Source: Eutreptiella sp. 'Long Island Sound 2002'
Taxonomy: Eukaryota; Euglenozoa; Euglenophyceae; Eutreptiales; Eutreptiaceae
DNA length: 64,000 bases
Assembly: GCA_964036045.1 (NCBI GenBank)
Contig: OZ038384.1
Location: 21,877,000-21,940,999 of the forward strand
Direction: 5' to 3'
In this document: positions 9,348 through 20,199 of the stretch, in pieces
Layout of the letters: each line of letters starts with the position of its first letter
Position numbering within the stretch: position 1 is the first letter of the stretch
Translations under genes and position numbers: made by a program
The notes under the pieces: model-generated
Seen by the model: only the letters and a program-made list of their open reading frames with translations
Database searches by the model: none
What the model was told of the DNA's origin: nothing

Positions 9348-10069
9348 CTTCAAGGTATCGGCCCATATCGTGCAAGTGCCACCATGTCCTTGTCCCCGCA
9401 CACGGCCATCCCTATCACCCACAAGTATGCGGGCGTGCGGCCCCGTGCGCTGTGGTTGAGGAGCCCAATGGAGAGTTGAGTTCAACTACCAGCGGCGCAC
9501 GGGTACGCATCCCCGCGCACTATAAAGGTGAGGGGCCGTGTCCGATCGATAGTGTCCACTAGCGATGGACGTGATGGGACGTACTAGGCCCATGACGGTA
9601 GCGGCCAAGAGCGCCCACTCGCCGGGGGATCGGGGATGGACACGGGCGGCCGTCGGTCAAGAGGGGTGACCAACTCCTTCCACGCGTCTGTGAACGCTTC
9701 CCGAGTGGGGATGGGCTTGGCGAACGGGAGGCCGGTTGGGGCCGTGCAGGCCGAACCCCAACGGCTCATATACACCATCATGTGGCGAAAGCCAACCATG
9801 GGGACGTTCAAGTCCATCAAGAGGCCGATGAGGTCCGGGGCCAAGAAGAGGAGGGAGGCATATTGCTTCACCCCCTCCTTTTGCTTGTCGCGAATAAGGG
9901 AGGGGTAGCCAACCTCCGTGGCCTCGGACCATCGGGCCCCGGCCAAGGGAGATAAAGCCAGCCACTCACCAAGGAGCCGGGAGACCAAATGGTCCCGCAA
10001 ACTCTTGGCCCCACTCGAACGCACGAGCCTCATGTTAAGCTCGGTAAGGGTGTCCCGAGAGAAAGGCAT
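9348..10069 (-). pseudogene. E0 transposase, exon 1
   Basis: The start is chosen at ATG 10,069 (MPFSRDTLTELNMRL) by comparison with E1. It carries LRDHLVSRLLGEWLALSP, TAPTGLPFAKPIPTREAFTDAWKELV and, near the end, VCGDKDMVALAR. A single-base loss just before the donor (ARY-GADTLK in the E1 register) breaks the frame. Function is inferred by homology to the E1 transposase. Confidence 0.5.
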
Positions 10070-10360
10070 AACAAGGGCTATACAAGGGAACATGGTGGTG
10101 TGGAGGGGGGGGGAATGCGGGCAACCGGAAGGGGGGTGTCCAAGACACCCACCAACACAACATTGCAACCTCTCTACTATACGGTTGTGCAACAATATAC
10201 CACGTAACACCACTTATGGATCCTCATATGTGCATGGAAAAATGGGTACAAATGACCCAATCAAAAAAATTGAGCTTTAACCTCTTAATATTTGCGAGAT
10301 TAATATATTAACCGGTTCATATATTAAAAATTAAAATTAACCATATTGACTTTAATTTGG
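10070..10360. repeat. E0 right flank with TTAATATT motifs
   Basis: Non-coding. From about 10,275 to 10,345 the sequence is AT-rich, with TTAATATTTGCGAGATTAATATATT-like repeats that resemble the E0 introns. This suggests a subterminal region. Confidence 0.5.
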
Positions 10361-10499
10361 GCCACTAGGGTGAAGGCGAACGCACAAGCGCTGCAGAAGT
10401 TGAGCTCAGTCCCGGCCTTGAGTAGGGCGCAAGTGGTGCGGCTTCGGCGGCTAACGTAATGGATCTTGTTATCCCTCTTGCCCTTCTCGGCGCTGCCTT

Positions 10500-10999
10500 G
10501 GAGCCGTAACATGACGGAACACTAGTTGTCTCGACGTACTTTGAAAAGGGGAAGATCACGGAGGGCAACCTCGAAAGATTGGTGCTGGCCACTAATGCGG
10601 ACGTTGTGGAGTCCAAGGTTTGGGAGTTGAAGGACATGGACGACTCTCAGGTCGACTGCGTGAAATCCTTTGCCTAGGGTATGTGGGTCTTGACCACAAC
10701 CAGCTTTGCTGCATACACGGGCAAACATTCGGCCACCCCCCTAGGAGAGACCTGCCATTGCAAAAATCCTGCAACCGTCATACTGCTAAGTTGATCCACG
10801 CCGTAAACAACTGCAAAAGTGCCATCCGGTGGGACCAAATTATCCTCTCCAACAAATCCGCCGTCTTCCCTAGGAAGACCAGTTGGGTAGCGGGCTCCAA
10901 CACACTCTTAGGGCTAACAATAAACCCCTCCCGCGCCACCACATCCACCCTAGCCCCCACCCCGGGTAGCCTTTTGAGGTAAACGCCTTCATGGGGCAA
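10500..10999 (-). pseudogene. Reverse-transcriptase/RNase H fragment
   Basis: On the minus strand at 10,780-10,980, EGFIVSPKSVLEPATQLVFLGK matches the segment after the YxDD motif in DIRS/Ty3-type reverse transcriptases (compare AGLVINFTKSLLEPVQQLEALG in the DIRS-like element at 63,800). Downstream sequence to about 10,500 may be decayed RNase H but has several stops. No element ends were found. It is an old fragment. Confidence 0.5.
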
Positions 11000-11237
11000 A
11001 CGTCAAAAACCATTCAAGTTGTGGACCACGAGTATATCTAGAAGTAAAACGCACCCCACCTCTGTCGCCAATGCCCACAAGGAGATGTAGGGGCTACAAT
11101 TCGAACCGAACGGAAGTCTCCCAAGCCCCACCACCCGCCCAGCAGATCCTGACCGCAGTGGAAAAAGTGCTCTAGCCGAACCGACACAAATTGTGTCACC
11201 TCAATCAAAAGCCACGGGGATGTCCCTAACCTTCGTT
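11000..11237. other. Unassigned non-coding stretch
   Basis: I see no supported gene, repeat array or RNA here. Confidence 0.3.
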
Positions 11238-11489
11238 GTAACTACGAAGACAGTGAAGTTTCGCTAAAACCCGGTAAACTCCGGCAAATCAAGGCAAAAA
11301 CTCAGAACCCCATTTACTGCCCTCCTCCCACTTGTACCCTTTTTCCATAATATTTTTTGAAGAAAAAGCAAGCCTCCCCGCTTTTGAATCACCCAAAACG
11401 CTGCCGCCATCACCCCACGATGGCGTGTTTCGTGTCCGGTGCTGCTACCGTGACCCCACAGTCAACACAGGAGCTTTCCTTGGTTTTAC

Positions 11490-11640
11490 CTCATTTTGAC
11501 GCGCGCTAAAATAGGATTTGACGCGCGCTAAAACAGGTCCTGACGTGCGCTATACATACTTTTGTCTTAGGTTTGCAACCCTGCATTGCAAGCTAAATCT
11601 GGCTTTGACGTGTGCTAAAACTAGTTTTGTCTTAAGCCAA
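11490..11640. repeat. F1 left subterminal motif array
   Basis: Units of TTTTGACGCGCGCTAAAA, GATTTGACGCGCGCTAAAAC and TCCTGACGTGCGCTA run from 11,495 to 11,640. They are the same as the arrays at 13,380 and 15,540. Confidence 0.85.
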
Positions 11641-13342
11641 ATCATGGTTAAATGAAAACCTAGCCCTTCCTTGGGTACATAGACACATTGACATGATAAT
11701 GCACGCTGAGGCACATGGCACGAGCACAACAACAATCTCTGTTCTCGGTTTTGTACACCCTTCCAGTGCTTCCAAGCACTTTTGTTCTTGAGGTATGCCT
11801 CTTGCTTTGTCCATGCCGGGTCCCACACATTGAACCCCTTATTTAACAAATTGTAGTCCAACCCACAAGTGGGGCCACAAGCTAATACTAAGTCCCAAAG
11901 CCCTATGCAGTGCCCCCATCCCCTTCACGTCAGCCCTGAACTCATTCACCTTCGTCATTGTCAAAATACCCTTTCCCATACTAGGTTAGCGGTCTTTCCT
12001 AAAAGCACCCCCCACTGCCTGAACCCCTCCGCCCATGGCATGCGCACACCGTTATGCACAATGTCGTGTTCCAAAAGGTTACTGTTTTGGAGCTTGTTGG
12101 CAATGCAATCCCACCCCTGAGCCTTAATCCACTCCCCTGCCGCACTCTGTTCAATGTGCACTCCCTCCTTCTCCTCCCCAACCACATCTTGGGCTCTCAC
12201 TCTTCGAGCTCGGATTCTTATGGGGTCCACATAGAACTGGACCCACTCTGACGCTCTTTTTTCTGCAAAACCATGTTGGTCACGCAATGCATTCTGAAGC
12301 CCTCCAAGTGCATCCACATCACACCATGCGGTGTGCCCCATGCAACCCATACTCCGTTGGCCTGTGTTTGGGTTTCACGGACCCCAATGTGTTCCCACTC
12401 ATCTTTAATTCGTACATGTCCACCGCCAAATTGGTTCACACACTCCTCATGACTCTTCCCACACAACCAACACACAACGGCCAAGGGGTGGGCAGTGGTC
12501 CATCCCTTGCACAAACCCCACGCCACATGACCCTTCCCATCGGCTATGATCTCAAACTCAACGCTACACTCAAAGCCGGTGTTGTCTATGTACGTTGTTG
12601 TGCGTACTTTATCTCATCGTTCAACTCAGCCACCACACTTAACCGCTGCAGGACACTCTTTTTCTGCGGACCATGCATGAACACCCACGAACCGTACGGT
12701 AATGAGCTCCTCACATCCCCCACGGTGAAGTGCATGATGCTCCGATTGTGGCTCCGCGTGCCCTCGATCGCGATCACCACCAAAACTTTTCCACGATGCG
12801 ATTGTGGTGCCTCAGTGGCCACATTACCTGCATAACAACAGGAAAACGCACGGCGTGCACGACGTGGAGGTTTATCGAGCGACACAGTGCACTTCGAGCA
12901 TCCACAGCACCTCCAATTTTTCTTTTAACGACGTTTTGCACCCCCGCACCCGGGCACGAAGCAGACGGGACCCTTGCAATGTCTTCATCTCGGAGCTCAG
13001 TTCTGTGACACGGGGCAAACTTAACGCACGTCTCTGCGATAGCACAATTGCCATGGGCGAGCACCACGCAGACGTGGTGAAACTATACAGCAGCTGCCGC
13101 ATGGAAAGTCCTTGCCGCCGCATGTCCCACAAAGCAGCCTGCGCACAAAGCTCGGGGCCGGAGTGAGGTTCAGCAGCTGCTGCATGACATATCAATTCAA
13201 GTGAACGCCGTTGCCGGGGCACCGGCCGCACATCCCAATCCTCCCCCAATATAGCGTGCACGTGCGCCCGCAGAGCCCTTAGGCGCTCACGCCGGGTAGT
13301 ATGGTTACGGGGTCCCAACTCATGATACTGCAAGTACGCCAT
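11641..13342 (-). pseudogene. F1 transposase (frameshifted)
   Basis: Minus-strand pieces in several frames preserve the order of the T1 transposase. They are RLRALRAHVHAILGEDWDVR...LWDMRRQGLSMRQLLYSFTTSAWC; VLVVIAIEGTRSHNRS (the position of the first catalytic Asp, here Glu); FEIIADGKGHV...LAVVCWLCGK (second Asp plus the CWLC knuckle); and HLEGFRMHC, the helix before the C-terminal part. Family membership is clear from the DGK...CWLC block. The third acidic residue was not located with confidence. Frame changes at about 12,880, 12,590 and 12,300 make it a pseudogene. Confidence 0.55.
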
Positions 13343-13379
13343 GGCAATATGTGTGGCACAAAGGACGGGTGAAGTGTGT

Positions 13380-13565
13380 GTTATGTGTGTTTGCCGTGTT
13401 TTGACGCACGCTAAAGCGTGTTTTGACGTGCGCTAAAGCGTGCTTTGGCGTGAGCTAACGTGTGGTATGACGTGCGCTACAGTGTGTTGCGACTAGGCTA
13501 AAGTGCATTTTGATGTGCGCTAAAGTGTTTTTTGACCTTCGCTAACGCGTGTTTTCGCGTGCGCG
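13380..13565. repeat. F1 internal motif array
   Basis: Nine or so TTTTGACGTGCGCTAAAGC-type units sit between the transposase start and the upstream coding region. An acceptor-like TACTTGCAG at about 13,330 follows on the minus strand, so this is probably intronic. Confidence 0.8.
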
Positions 13566-13589
13566 AAAGTGCGGTAAACGGCGCGTGAT

Positions 13590-14325
13590 GGAGGCAACAC
13601 CCAAAGAAGCACTCGTTAGCCTCCCTCCTTTTATGAAGACTCCGGGGTCGGTACCCCAATTAGGCGAACAAACTCGCTGCCCTCATTTGTGCCCACACTG
13701 CGCCATGAATCCGGAGGTAGTGCCTTCCCCCCTAACCCTCCCAATGACACGAAAATGCAACAACCGCTACCCGGTCGCCGTCGGTCCACCAGGTTTCCCA
13801 CGAGACATTACATAGGTGCATCCGTGGCGGCTTCTGCCATGGATGGCCGTTGGCATCCAGGCGCTGATGGGCTTCACCGTTGGTGCGCGTCGCAATGTCG
13901 TTCGCGGCAACTGACAGATACTCCGCCGCCTCAGCGCGGCTTGGAGGCTCACTGATGCACAGCCTCACCCCGTTCGGGGCGACTTCCTTTTGGCAGGTGC
14001 GGAAAGCAACACGGTGTCGGAGCAAAGCTTCGATCACGGCACTGCGGGATGTTGCGGGTTCCTGCTCTTTGTGCTCTGACCGTGTGTGGGTTCTCTTCTT
14101 CTTCTTCCCCGTGACAAACGAAGCTGTGGTACAAAGGGGGCACATCAGAGAGCGGGGGAATGGGGGGCACATCACGGCCATCGGGCCAAATGAACACCCC
14201 CCTACTGCCAACAACTCTCTCGTTTGTTCCTTATGCCTCACCTTGACTACTACTAGCCCCCCCACAGACGATACTCTCGACACTGTACTTTTCCAACACT
14301 TTGTTGTACTGCTCCACCGCAACAA
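13590..14325 (-). pseudogene. F1 remnant in the TET-like oxygenase position
   Basis: The frame reads ...CPPFPRSLMCPLC...RSAVIEALLRHRVAFRTCQ...VSWETWWTDGDRVAVVAFS. The last block resembles the end of the T1 domain (GERWSVIFYS), and its place before the transposase is the same. Metal-binding histidines are not secure. This call is based mainly on order. Confidence 0.3.
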
Positions 14326-15535
14326 GGGGTTGCCTGTTGACCCTTCTCCTTTCCCAAAGTGTCAATCAGCCATGAGGTGCATTGCAGAGCTGTCAGGGGA
14401 CTCGTCAAAGATCCATGCAATGCACCCGCTGCTTCTCGGAGGTATCGATTCGTCCCCGCGCTGCCCCCTTCCTCACTAACACCTGCCACAGTCCCACTCC
14501 CAGCTTGTGGCTTTGGGGCTTTTAGGAGCCGGTCCTGCACCGCCTTGCGCTCGATTTCCCACTTGGTTTCCCTCGCACGCCATTGGTCTTCACGTGCCTT
14601 GCTTCCTGTCTTAATGACCTTCAGCTCAGCCGCATGTGACTGTTGCAGGGCCTCTACCTCCCGCTTATGCGCCTTCCGAATGTGCTCCGGCACACCCGGT
14701 GACAGTTCCGCAGCTTGTCCCACTCGTACTGGTGGGGGCTTGGGCTTCTTCTTTCTTGTGGTCAGCACTGCCGGTCTCCGGCGCTTCCCCGCCCCCCAGG
14801 TGACTGCCGGATGTCTGCCCGCTCAGCATCCGACTGCTCGCCGGTTGATTTCTCCTCGATGTCCACGTCTATGGTCTTACGCAGCAGGCGGTCCTCCTGC
14901 TCACGTTGCTAGCGGACCCTGAAGGCAGCCGCGCATGCTTCTGCCGCCGCTTGGCATGCATGGCCCTCAATGGCGCACAGCACATTACACGCGAGCACAT
15001 GTGACCGGTCAAAGCATCGCCTCCTTTGCAACTGCCCCAAGGCATCAAAGAAGCAACCCACAAGGTACACATGCGTTGACTTCTGTCTTGTATACATCAA
15101 CGGGACAAGCAAGGTCTCCTCCCCCTTATGTGACGACAGCAGCACCCAAAACGGGCGAGTCACGGTGAACGAGTCCATGTTGCTGCGAAGCCCGCACGTG
15201 ACAACCATCTTCTCAGCAACCAACCCATCCGCATAAGTAATCTCCACCAGAGTTTTATCAAGCGTGGCCTCCTTTTTAAACCGGCGACGCTCCATGAGGT
15301 CAATGTCTGGCGTGCAAATGCTCGAGGGATCGATCGTGACTCCGCTGCCCTCCGCATCCTCCGCGACCCGGGGAGCTTGGGCTGCGGGTGACGCTGTCAA
15401 CGGCGGTCCAATGACTGTACCTAGCTCGCTGCTCGGCGTCAGCCTCAAGTCCTCCAGTGCGCAATAGGACAAGGTGTTCACGGCCGCAAAGGGAAGATGA
15501 GCCTGCAAGAACGTGGTACATGTTTCCACTAATAT
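14290..15535 (-). pseudogene. F1 coiled-coil accessory protein
   Basis: The N-terminal part (15,535-14,909) contains VEITYADGLVAEKMVVTCGLR and TVTRPFWVLLSSHKGEETLLVP, echoing the small folded domain of the T1 coiled-coil protein (YFLLRVCFLWEGEY). After a frame change, HIRKAHKREVEALQQSHAAELKV...KAREDQWRARETKWEIERKAVQDRLLK forms a coiled coil. The role is unknown. The equivalent protein is present in every element of this kind in the window. Confidence 0.45.
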
Positions 15536-15539
15536 TACT

Positions 15540-15720
15540 TCATTTTGACGCGCGCTAAAACCTCTTTTGACGCACGCTAAAACCTGTTTTGACGTGCGCT
15601 GAAAGCGGTTTTGTCGTAGGTACACTGCAAGCCAAAGCAGATTTGGACGTGCGACAAAGCGCGCTTTGACATGCGCTAAATCACCTTTTGACGTGCGCTA
15701 AAACAAGCATTGACACGGGC
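15540..15720. repeat. F1 motif array upstream of the coiled-coil gene
   Basis: TTTTGACGCGCGCTAAAACC, TTTTGACGCACGCTAAAACC and TTTTGACGTGCGCTAAAAC units. They are the same motif as at 11,490 and 13,380. Confidence 0.85.
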
Positions 15721-16775
15721 CAAAACACCGCAAACGGTAGGTGCACACCTCGTGTTGACAGTTGCACACCCACTGGTTCCCATTCCCTGGGCGGAGTTGC
15801 GGAGGTTGTCGACAGGGGTGGGGGCACCCCACTGGTGGGCCATTAGTGAGAAGGCCGTCACTTCTAGGGTTGGTTGTTTGGTGAAACCCCACGCTACCGG
15901 CACAAAGGCGAACGCCACGTCGCCCATCTGCAAATTGAGTCGCGGCAGCTTCGCATTGTTAACAGCTGGGACCCACCATCGATGCACCCAAGGTGTCCGC
16001 AGCTTTGGTACATCGTCCTCGCCATCGGGCGCAATGTCCGTGTACTGCCGCCCCTTCACCGCTAGCCGCATGTTGCAGTCTGCAATGTGCTGGCTGAGAT
16101 GCATGACGTCACCCATATACTGCCACGGAACCGGCAGGTGCGTGCACTCGCTCCTCTCGAACTCAGTATCATGTGGTGTCGTAGTGGAAGTTGCTTGCAC
16201 GCCATCTGCATGACCTCGGGACCCTCCACGCACGGTAGAACCTTGCGCACCCCATGCGGCAAAAATCCATTGCTCGTAGATGGCGTTGTACAAGGCGTTC
16301 TGGAGCGGCAAAGGAAACCAAGTCACCGTGTCCCGTTGGCTTTGCAGTCGCACCCCCGGATAACCAGCACCATGGACAGGCCACTCCTTCAATGTGTGAC
16401 ATGACGCCGTTGCGTCTTGTTGACCGTGGGGTTTGCCCAGCCGGTGCAGGCTTGGATGACAGCATCCACGTTGGCGGCATGCAGCCGGACCTGCAAGATC
16501 GGCACATCGGGGTTGTCCTCCATGACCCCATGCAGGCAGTCGGTGAGGGCGCAAGGCTGCTTGTCGGCTGCGAGGAGGGGGCGGGTGAGGCGGATGCGGG
16601 CAATGGTGGTGCCCGAGGGGATCGCCACCTTGGTGTCGAGGTGGGCGGCGACGTCGGTGCAGCCCAACCCATCGGGGCCAGCATAGCCTTGGGTGCCCAC
16701 GGCAGCCCAGGCAACCTTGGCCCAGTCCACCAAGGGGGCCAATGAAGGCATCTGGGCTGAAATGCAAGGGAACAA
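15720..16775 (-). pseudogene. F1 first gene: oxygenase-associated N-domain and X-like domain
   Basis: At 16,775-16,389, PLVDWAKVAWAAV...AADKQPCALTDCLHGVMEDNPDVPILQVRLHAANVDAVIQA aligns with the N-domain of the T1 oxygenase (MADDRDPLVLSNYIFELLEVNPGVAGFLIQLHPDDVDAVVES). After a frame change, MGDVMHLSQHIAD... and WVHRWWVPAVNNAKL...MGDVAFAFVPVAWG resemble the X-domain region of F2a (YHRWWIPPPMADNMVRVPV). No HxD...H oxygenase core is visible, so that segment may be lost. Confidence 0.4.
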
Positions 16776-16784
16776 AGGTGAAAC

Positions 16785-16955
16785 AAAGGTGCTGGAACCC
16801 CTGCTAGAACCCCTTGCTGGAACCCCTTTGTGCGCTAGAACCCTGTGCTGGAACCTCGCTGCAACCCCCTTTCTGTGTTAAAACCCTTGCTGGAACCCCC
16901 TGCTGGAACCCTCTTTCTGCGCTGGAACCCCTGCTTGAACCCACCTTTATGCGCT
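16785..16955. repeat. CTGGAACCCCTTG array
   Basis: About ten GCTGGAACCCC/GCTAGAACCCC units in tandem. They are related in style, but not identical, to the E1 motif. They may be the subterminal region of F1 or of another element. Confidence 0.8.
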
Positions 16956-17150
16956 TTTGGTCATTTTTGCAAATTCAACATAGCGTGACGCCCTTCAGGA
17001 CATAGGCTTGCTTTGCACTTAGGAAACTTATAGGAACTCCAATAGCGACTCTTAGGCATCGTAAACGCGTGCACATCGTGGTTCTAGCGGCACCCAAAGG
17101 GGGGGGGGGGTTGTGTGCACACCTTCTAGCGACGCACCCCATACTATGCT
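16956..17150. other. Unassigned non-coding stretch
   Basis: No gene or recognised element end. It includes a poly-G run at 17,100-17,112. The left end of F2a should lie near here but no terminus was recognised. Confidence 0.3.
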
Positions 17151-17156
17151 TCAGGT

Positions 17157-17285
17157 ATTTTACTTGGTTTTTGCGTGCGTAAAAAGGCCCTTTTGCGTGC
17201 GTAAATTGCCCTTTTTACTTACCACTTTTTTGTTCACTCGGAACACAAAATACCCCTTTGACCCACGCAAAATCAGGGTAAATGC
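17157..17285. repeat. F2a left subterminal motif array
   Basis: GCGTGCGTAAAAAGGCCC and GCGTGCGTAAATTGCCC units. They are nearly identical to 41,310-41,420 in F2b. Confidence 0.85.
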
Positions 17286-17500
17286 CTGCTTTTAACCCCC
17301 CCCCTTACACCCAAACACAAACCCACGTCCCGGGTCCAATGCATGCCATGCGTGCAAGCAAACATGGAGGCAATTGCTGGGATCTTTCTTTGCATAGTTC
17401 CAATCATTCACTCACAAATGTCCAAGTGGTATTCCACCACCAAGTCACCAAAGTATGCGCAAAAAAATTGTAAGATTGTAAGACAAACATGCGAGAAACC

Positions 17501-19268
17501 CTACAACTTCCCCTTACGCATCACCCTTTCCCAGTACTGCTTGGCATTCCCATATGCCTCTTGGAGGGTCCAAGAAGGCTGCCAGACATTGAACCCTGTT
17601 AAACAACCCCTAGTCCAAGTTGTCGTTCCGAAGCACTTGGGCCCACCCCTTCCTCTGTGCTCGGCGTGCCCCCTGTACGCGAGACCCCCGTTTCTTACTT
17701 CCCCCCTTGAAGCTCCTCTTCCTAATCTCACTCTTCAACGATTGATGCCTCCTCACTCCTAAAAGCACTGAATGCTAACAGGGTGCCCCATATCCCCCAC
17801 ATGTGGTCCACCCCAAAGGTGGGCCCACAGGGTCACCACAAACCCACAAGCTGTGTGGACACTCCCCATCTCGCACAAAGCACCTCTCAACACATTCATA
17901 TTGCGAAGGTCCGACCTCCCCTCCTTCCACACAAGGTCACAGGTCACAGCAAATTTCTTTCCCCACAAACGCCAACAAGCAGTCAATGTCATTGTAACCC
18001 CCCCCACTTGCACCGGGACTTGTAAAAGATCGTCCCCCTCCAAGTAGTCGGCCATGCAATCCCACCCTTGCCCTTTCACCCATGCCGCCGCGGCAGTTTG
18101 CTCCAAACGTTGGGCCTTCTTTCCCACCTTCTCTTGCTCACAATCGGCCGCCGTGGGCGTACGGCTCTCAACCCTAATGTCATCCGAAAACCACTGCACC
18201 CAAACCAATGCCCTCCCCTTCGTCCACCCATGGTGATGCACCAAAGCCTTAACCGACCCACTACCCGCACAATGCACCAAACGGTGTACCCCATGGAGTC
18301 CAAAGTCGGGGGGTCTTAGAAAGGGAGGACTGCTCGCAATGTCATCCCCCCCCCCCCATTGCCAAACCTTGAGCAAAATTGAAATTCCCTGCCCAAACGC
18401 ACCCAAACGATGAAGAGGGTTCCCCCCGCACAGCCAGCACACATGTGCCAAAGGGTCATTACACTTGAAATTGCGACACCCCGAGAGGGCAACTTGCGCC
18501 TTGGTGTCAGCGATAATCACACACACAACGGTGGTTGCAAACCCTCCCTCATTCAAAACTTGCATCTCATTCACAGCCAACACATCAAGGTTCCAATTCA
18601 GCTGGTAGGCCAAGTCGCGAAGAATTTGAATGGTCTCCGAGCCCTAGAGTAGCAACCATGAACCCAAAGCTGTAGACCGCTCCCCAACTCCCCTACCGCA
18701 AAGTGCTCGGAAAGATCGTTGCCAAAAGTTGGCGCCATCAATGGAAATCCCCTCCAAAACATGGTTACCCTGTGTTACCAGGGGTTCTGCTGCCGCATAA
18801 GCTGCAACTTCTCCTTCAGATTCACCCTGGACCCAATCAAATCACTATCGCCGGGAGTATGCAACACGAAATCAATGGGATGGGGGGCACCCAAGGTCTT
18901 TCGCACGGAGACGATTTTCGCCCATGGGCAATACCAAGTGGATGTTGACCGGCTGTATCGCAGCCGCCGCAAACTTTGCCCCTCCGTCCTCGATTCCCAC
19001 AACACTGCCATGGCATTCAACTCCAAATCGAGTTGATGGTCCGTGAGGACATCCGTGTACACGTCCACCACATTCGTAACCCCACTCCGCATTCGCACAT
19101 GCCAATCCTCCCCCATAATGTCACGCACCGCACGCTGCAAGCTGCTGATCCGTTCACCACGGCCTTTGCGATTGCCCAGAGCCAAGTGGTGGAGCTGCCA
19201 CGGATGCAGCGGCATAATATAGAAAGAACACCTGGGACGCATGTGGCACAAGCGCGTTGCACTGCAGG
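17501..19268 (-). pseudogene. F2a transposase (frameshifted)
   Basis: An acceptor CTACCTGCAG precedes the minus-strand exon at about 19,268. The N-part has LQRAVRDIMGEDWHVR...LWESRTEGQSLRRLRYSRSTSTWYC, homologous to F1. The middle has CVIIADTKAQVAL...LAHVCWLCGG (second Asp and knuckle) and HGVHRLVHCAGSGSVKALVHHHGW. The end has FSAFK/IQCF...SLKSEIRKRSFKGG, where the T1 equivalent is FSSIPTEYRHGPYKRRLKNCFKG. Frame changes occur near 18,770 and 17,760. The F2b copy at 41,655-42,254 preserves the end with E.RHQSLK intact. Confidence 0.55.
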
Positions 19269-19269
19269 T

Positions 19270-19525
19270 AGGAGACGCAATTACCGCGTTTTCGCGTGCG
19301 TAAATGCGCCTATTTGCGTACCCACCCTACTTTCGTTACCGGCGCAAAAAGGGCCTTTTGCGCACGCAAAAAGGTGTTTTTGCGTTCTCGCTCGAAAAAC
19401 AGTCAGCACGCAAAGCGTGCAATGTGCGCTCGCAAAAGGGTGTTTTTGCGTCCCAAGTGTAAAGTGTGCGGGCGCGCAAAAGGCGCCTTTTGCATTCGCA
19501 AGAATGGGGTAAAGGAAGCATTTGC
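19270..19525. repeat. F2a internal motif array
   Basis: TTTTGCGTGCGTAAATGCGCC, CCTTTTGCGCACGCAAAAAGG and similar palindromic units lie just upstream of the transposase exon, so they are probably intronic. The SINE begins at its distal end. Confidence 0.8.
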
Positions 19526-19815
19526 AATGCCCTGGCACCGAGTGGGTCATAGGTATGCATGCCACACTTGCACACGTAACGCCCCTGGTTCAAATCCCAC
19601 GCACTCAAAAATTGAAACATGTGTCCACGCCATTGAAGAATCCTGCAAGAAGCTGAAGAGGATGAAGATCAATGAAAACTTCGGCTTGAAGAACCGCAAC
19701 CTCCGAACCAGGCGCTGACGATAGGCAGACAACAAAAAACCCACCGCTGACCCTCTCTTTTCAAATGAATGACACATTGACGTTGAAAACAATTGATTGA
19801 CAACAACACAATCCC
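19526..19815 (+). repeat. tRNA-derived SINE, copy 1
   Basis: TGGCACCGAGTGGG at 19,533 resembles the A box of Ser/Leu tRNAs, and GGTTCAAATCC at 19,587 is a canonical B box, about 40 bp downstream. The following body (GAAGAATCCTGCAAGAAGCTGAAGAGG...) is shared with 33,253-33,515. It ends in a CAACAACACAA tail. RNA polymerase III transcription is expected from the boxes. Confidence 0.7.
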
Positions 19816-19968
19816 CCAGGCCCACCAGTGACCCTCACTTTTGAAATGAATGACACATTCACGTGGAAAACAAATGAATGACAACAACACAATTCCCCCC
19901 TCACTTTTGAAATGAAAGACTGGCGGGGAACATAAATGAGTGACAACAACACAATTGCCTCCGGGTGA
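19750..19968. repeat. Triplicated SINE 3' end
   Basis: AATGAATGACACATT...GACAACAACACAATNCCCC occurs three times, at about 19,765, 19,847 and 19,907, indicating tandem duplication of the SINE tail. Confidence 0.75.
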
Positions 19969-19979
19969 CCTCCATGTCG

Positions 19980-20195
19980 CCAATCACCATTTTCCACCTA
20001 CACCGTCACCATCCAATCACCATCTCCGACCAACACCATCACCATCCGATCACCATCACCCACCAACACCATCACCATCCGAGCGGCATGTCCCACCAAC
20101 ACCATCACCATCCAATCACCACCTCCCACCAACAACATCACCATCCGATTGCCATCACTCACCAACACCATCACCATACGATCAACGCCGGCCAG
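19980..20195. repeat. CACCATCACCATCCGAT minisatellite
   Basis: About nine imperfect 24-bp units lie downstream of the coiled-coil exon and are probably intronic. Confidence 0.85.
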
Positions 20196-20199
20196 TTCA

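Larger units (their letters stand above)
7086..10350 (-). mobile_element. DNA transposon E0 (TTAATATTAA-motif element), interrupted by E1
   Basis: It contains the same gene order as E1 on the minus strand: a transposase (10,069-8,091), then an accessory gene (from about 8,160), which is cut by E1 at 7,083/239 and continues at 236-1. Its introns and right flank are rich in TTAATATTAAT and TCTCGAG instead of the E1 motif. Terminal repeats were not identified, because the left end is off the window and the right end near 10,350 is unclear. Confidence 0.6.
11238..16775 (-). mobile_element. Decayed DNA transposon F1 (TTTTGACGCGCGCTAAAAC motif)
   Basis: The left boundary is placed at TGTAACTACGAAG (11,238), the same terminus as element F2b. 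No matching right terminus was found. Minus-strand order is: N-terminal oxygenase-associated domain (16,775-15,720), coiled-coil protein (15,535-14,290), a TET-like remnant (14,325-13,590), transposase (13,342-11,641). The motif (ttttgacgcgcgctaaaac and variants) lies in each interval between them and at the left end. Every gene shows frame changes, so the copy is dead. Confidence 0.5.

Noticed and set aside
19526-19615. Functional tRNA gene at the A/B boxes
   Set aside because: Acceptor stem and anticodon arm do not fold convincingly, and the conserved 200-bp body downstream identifies a SINE.
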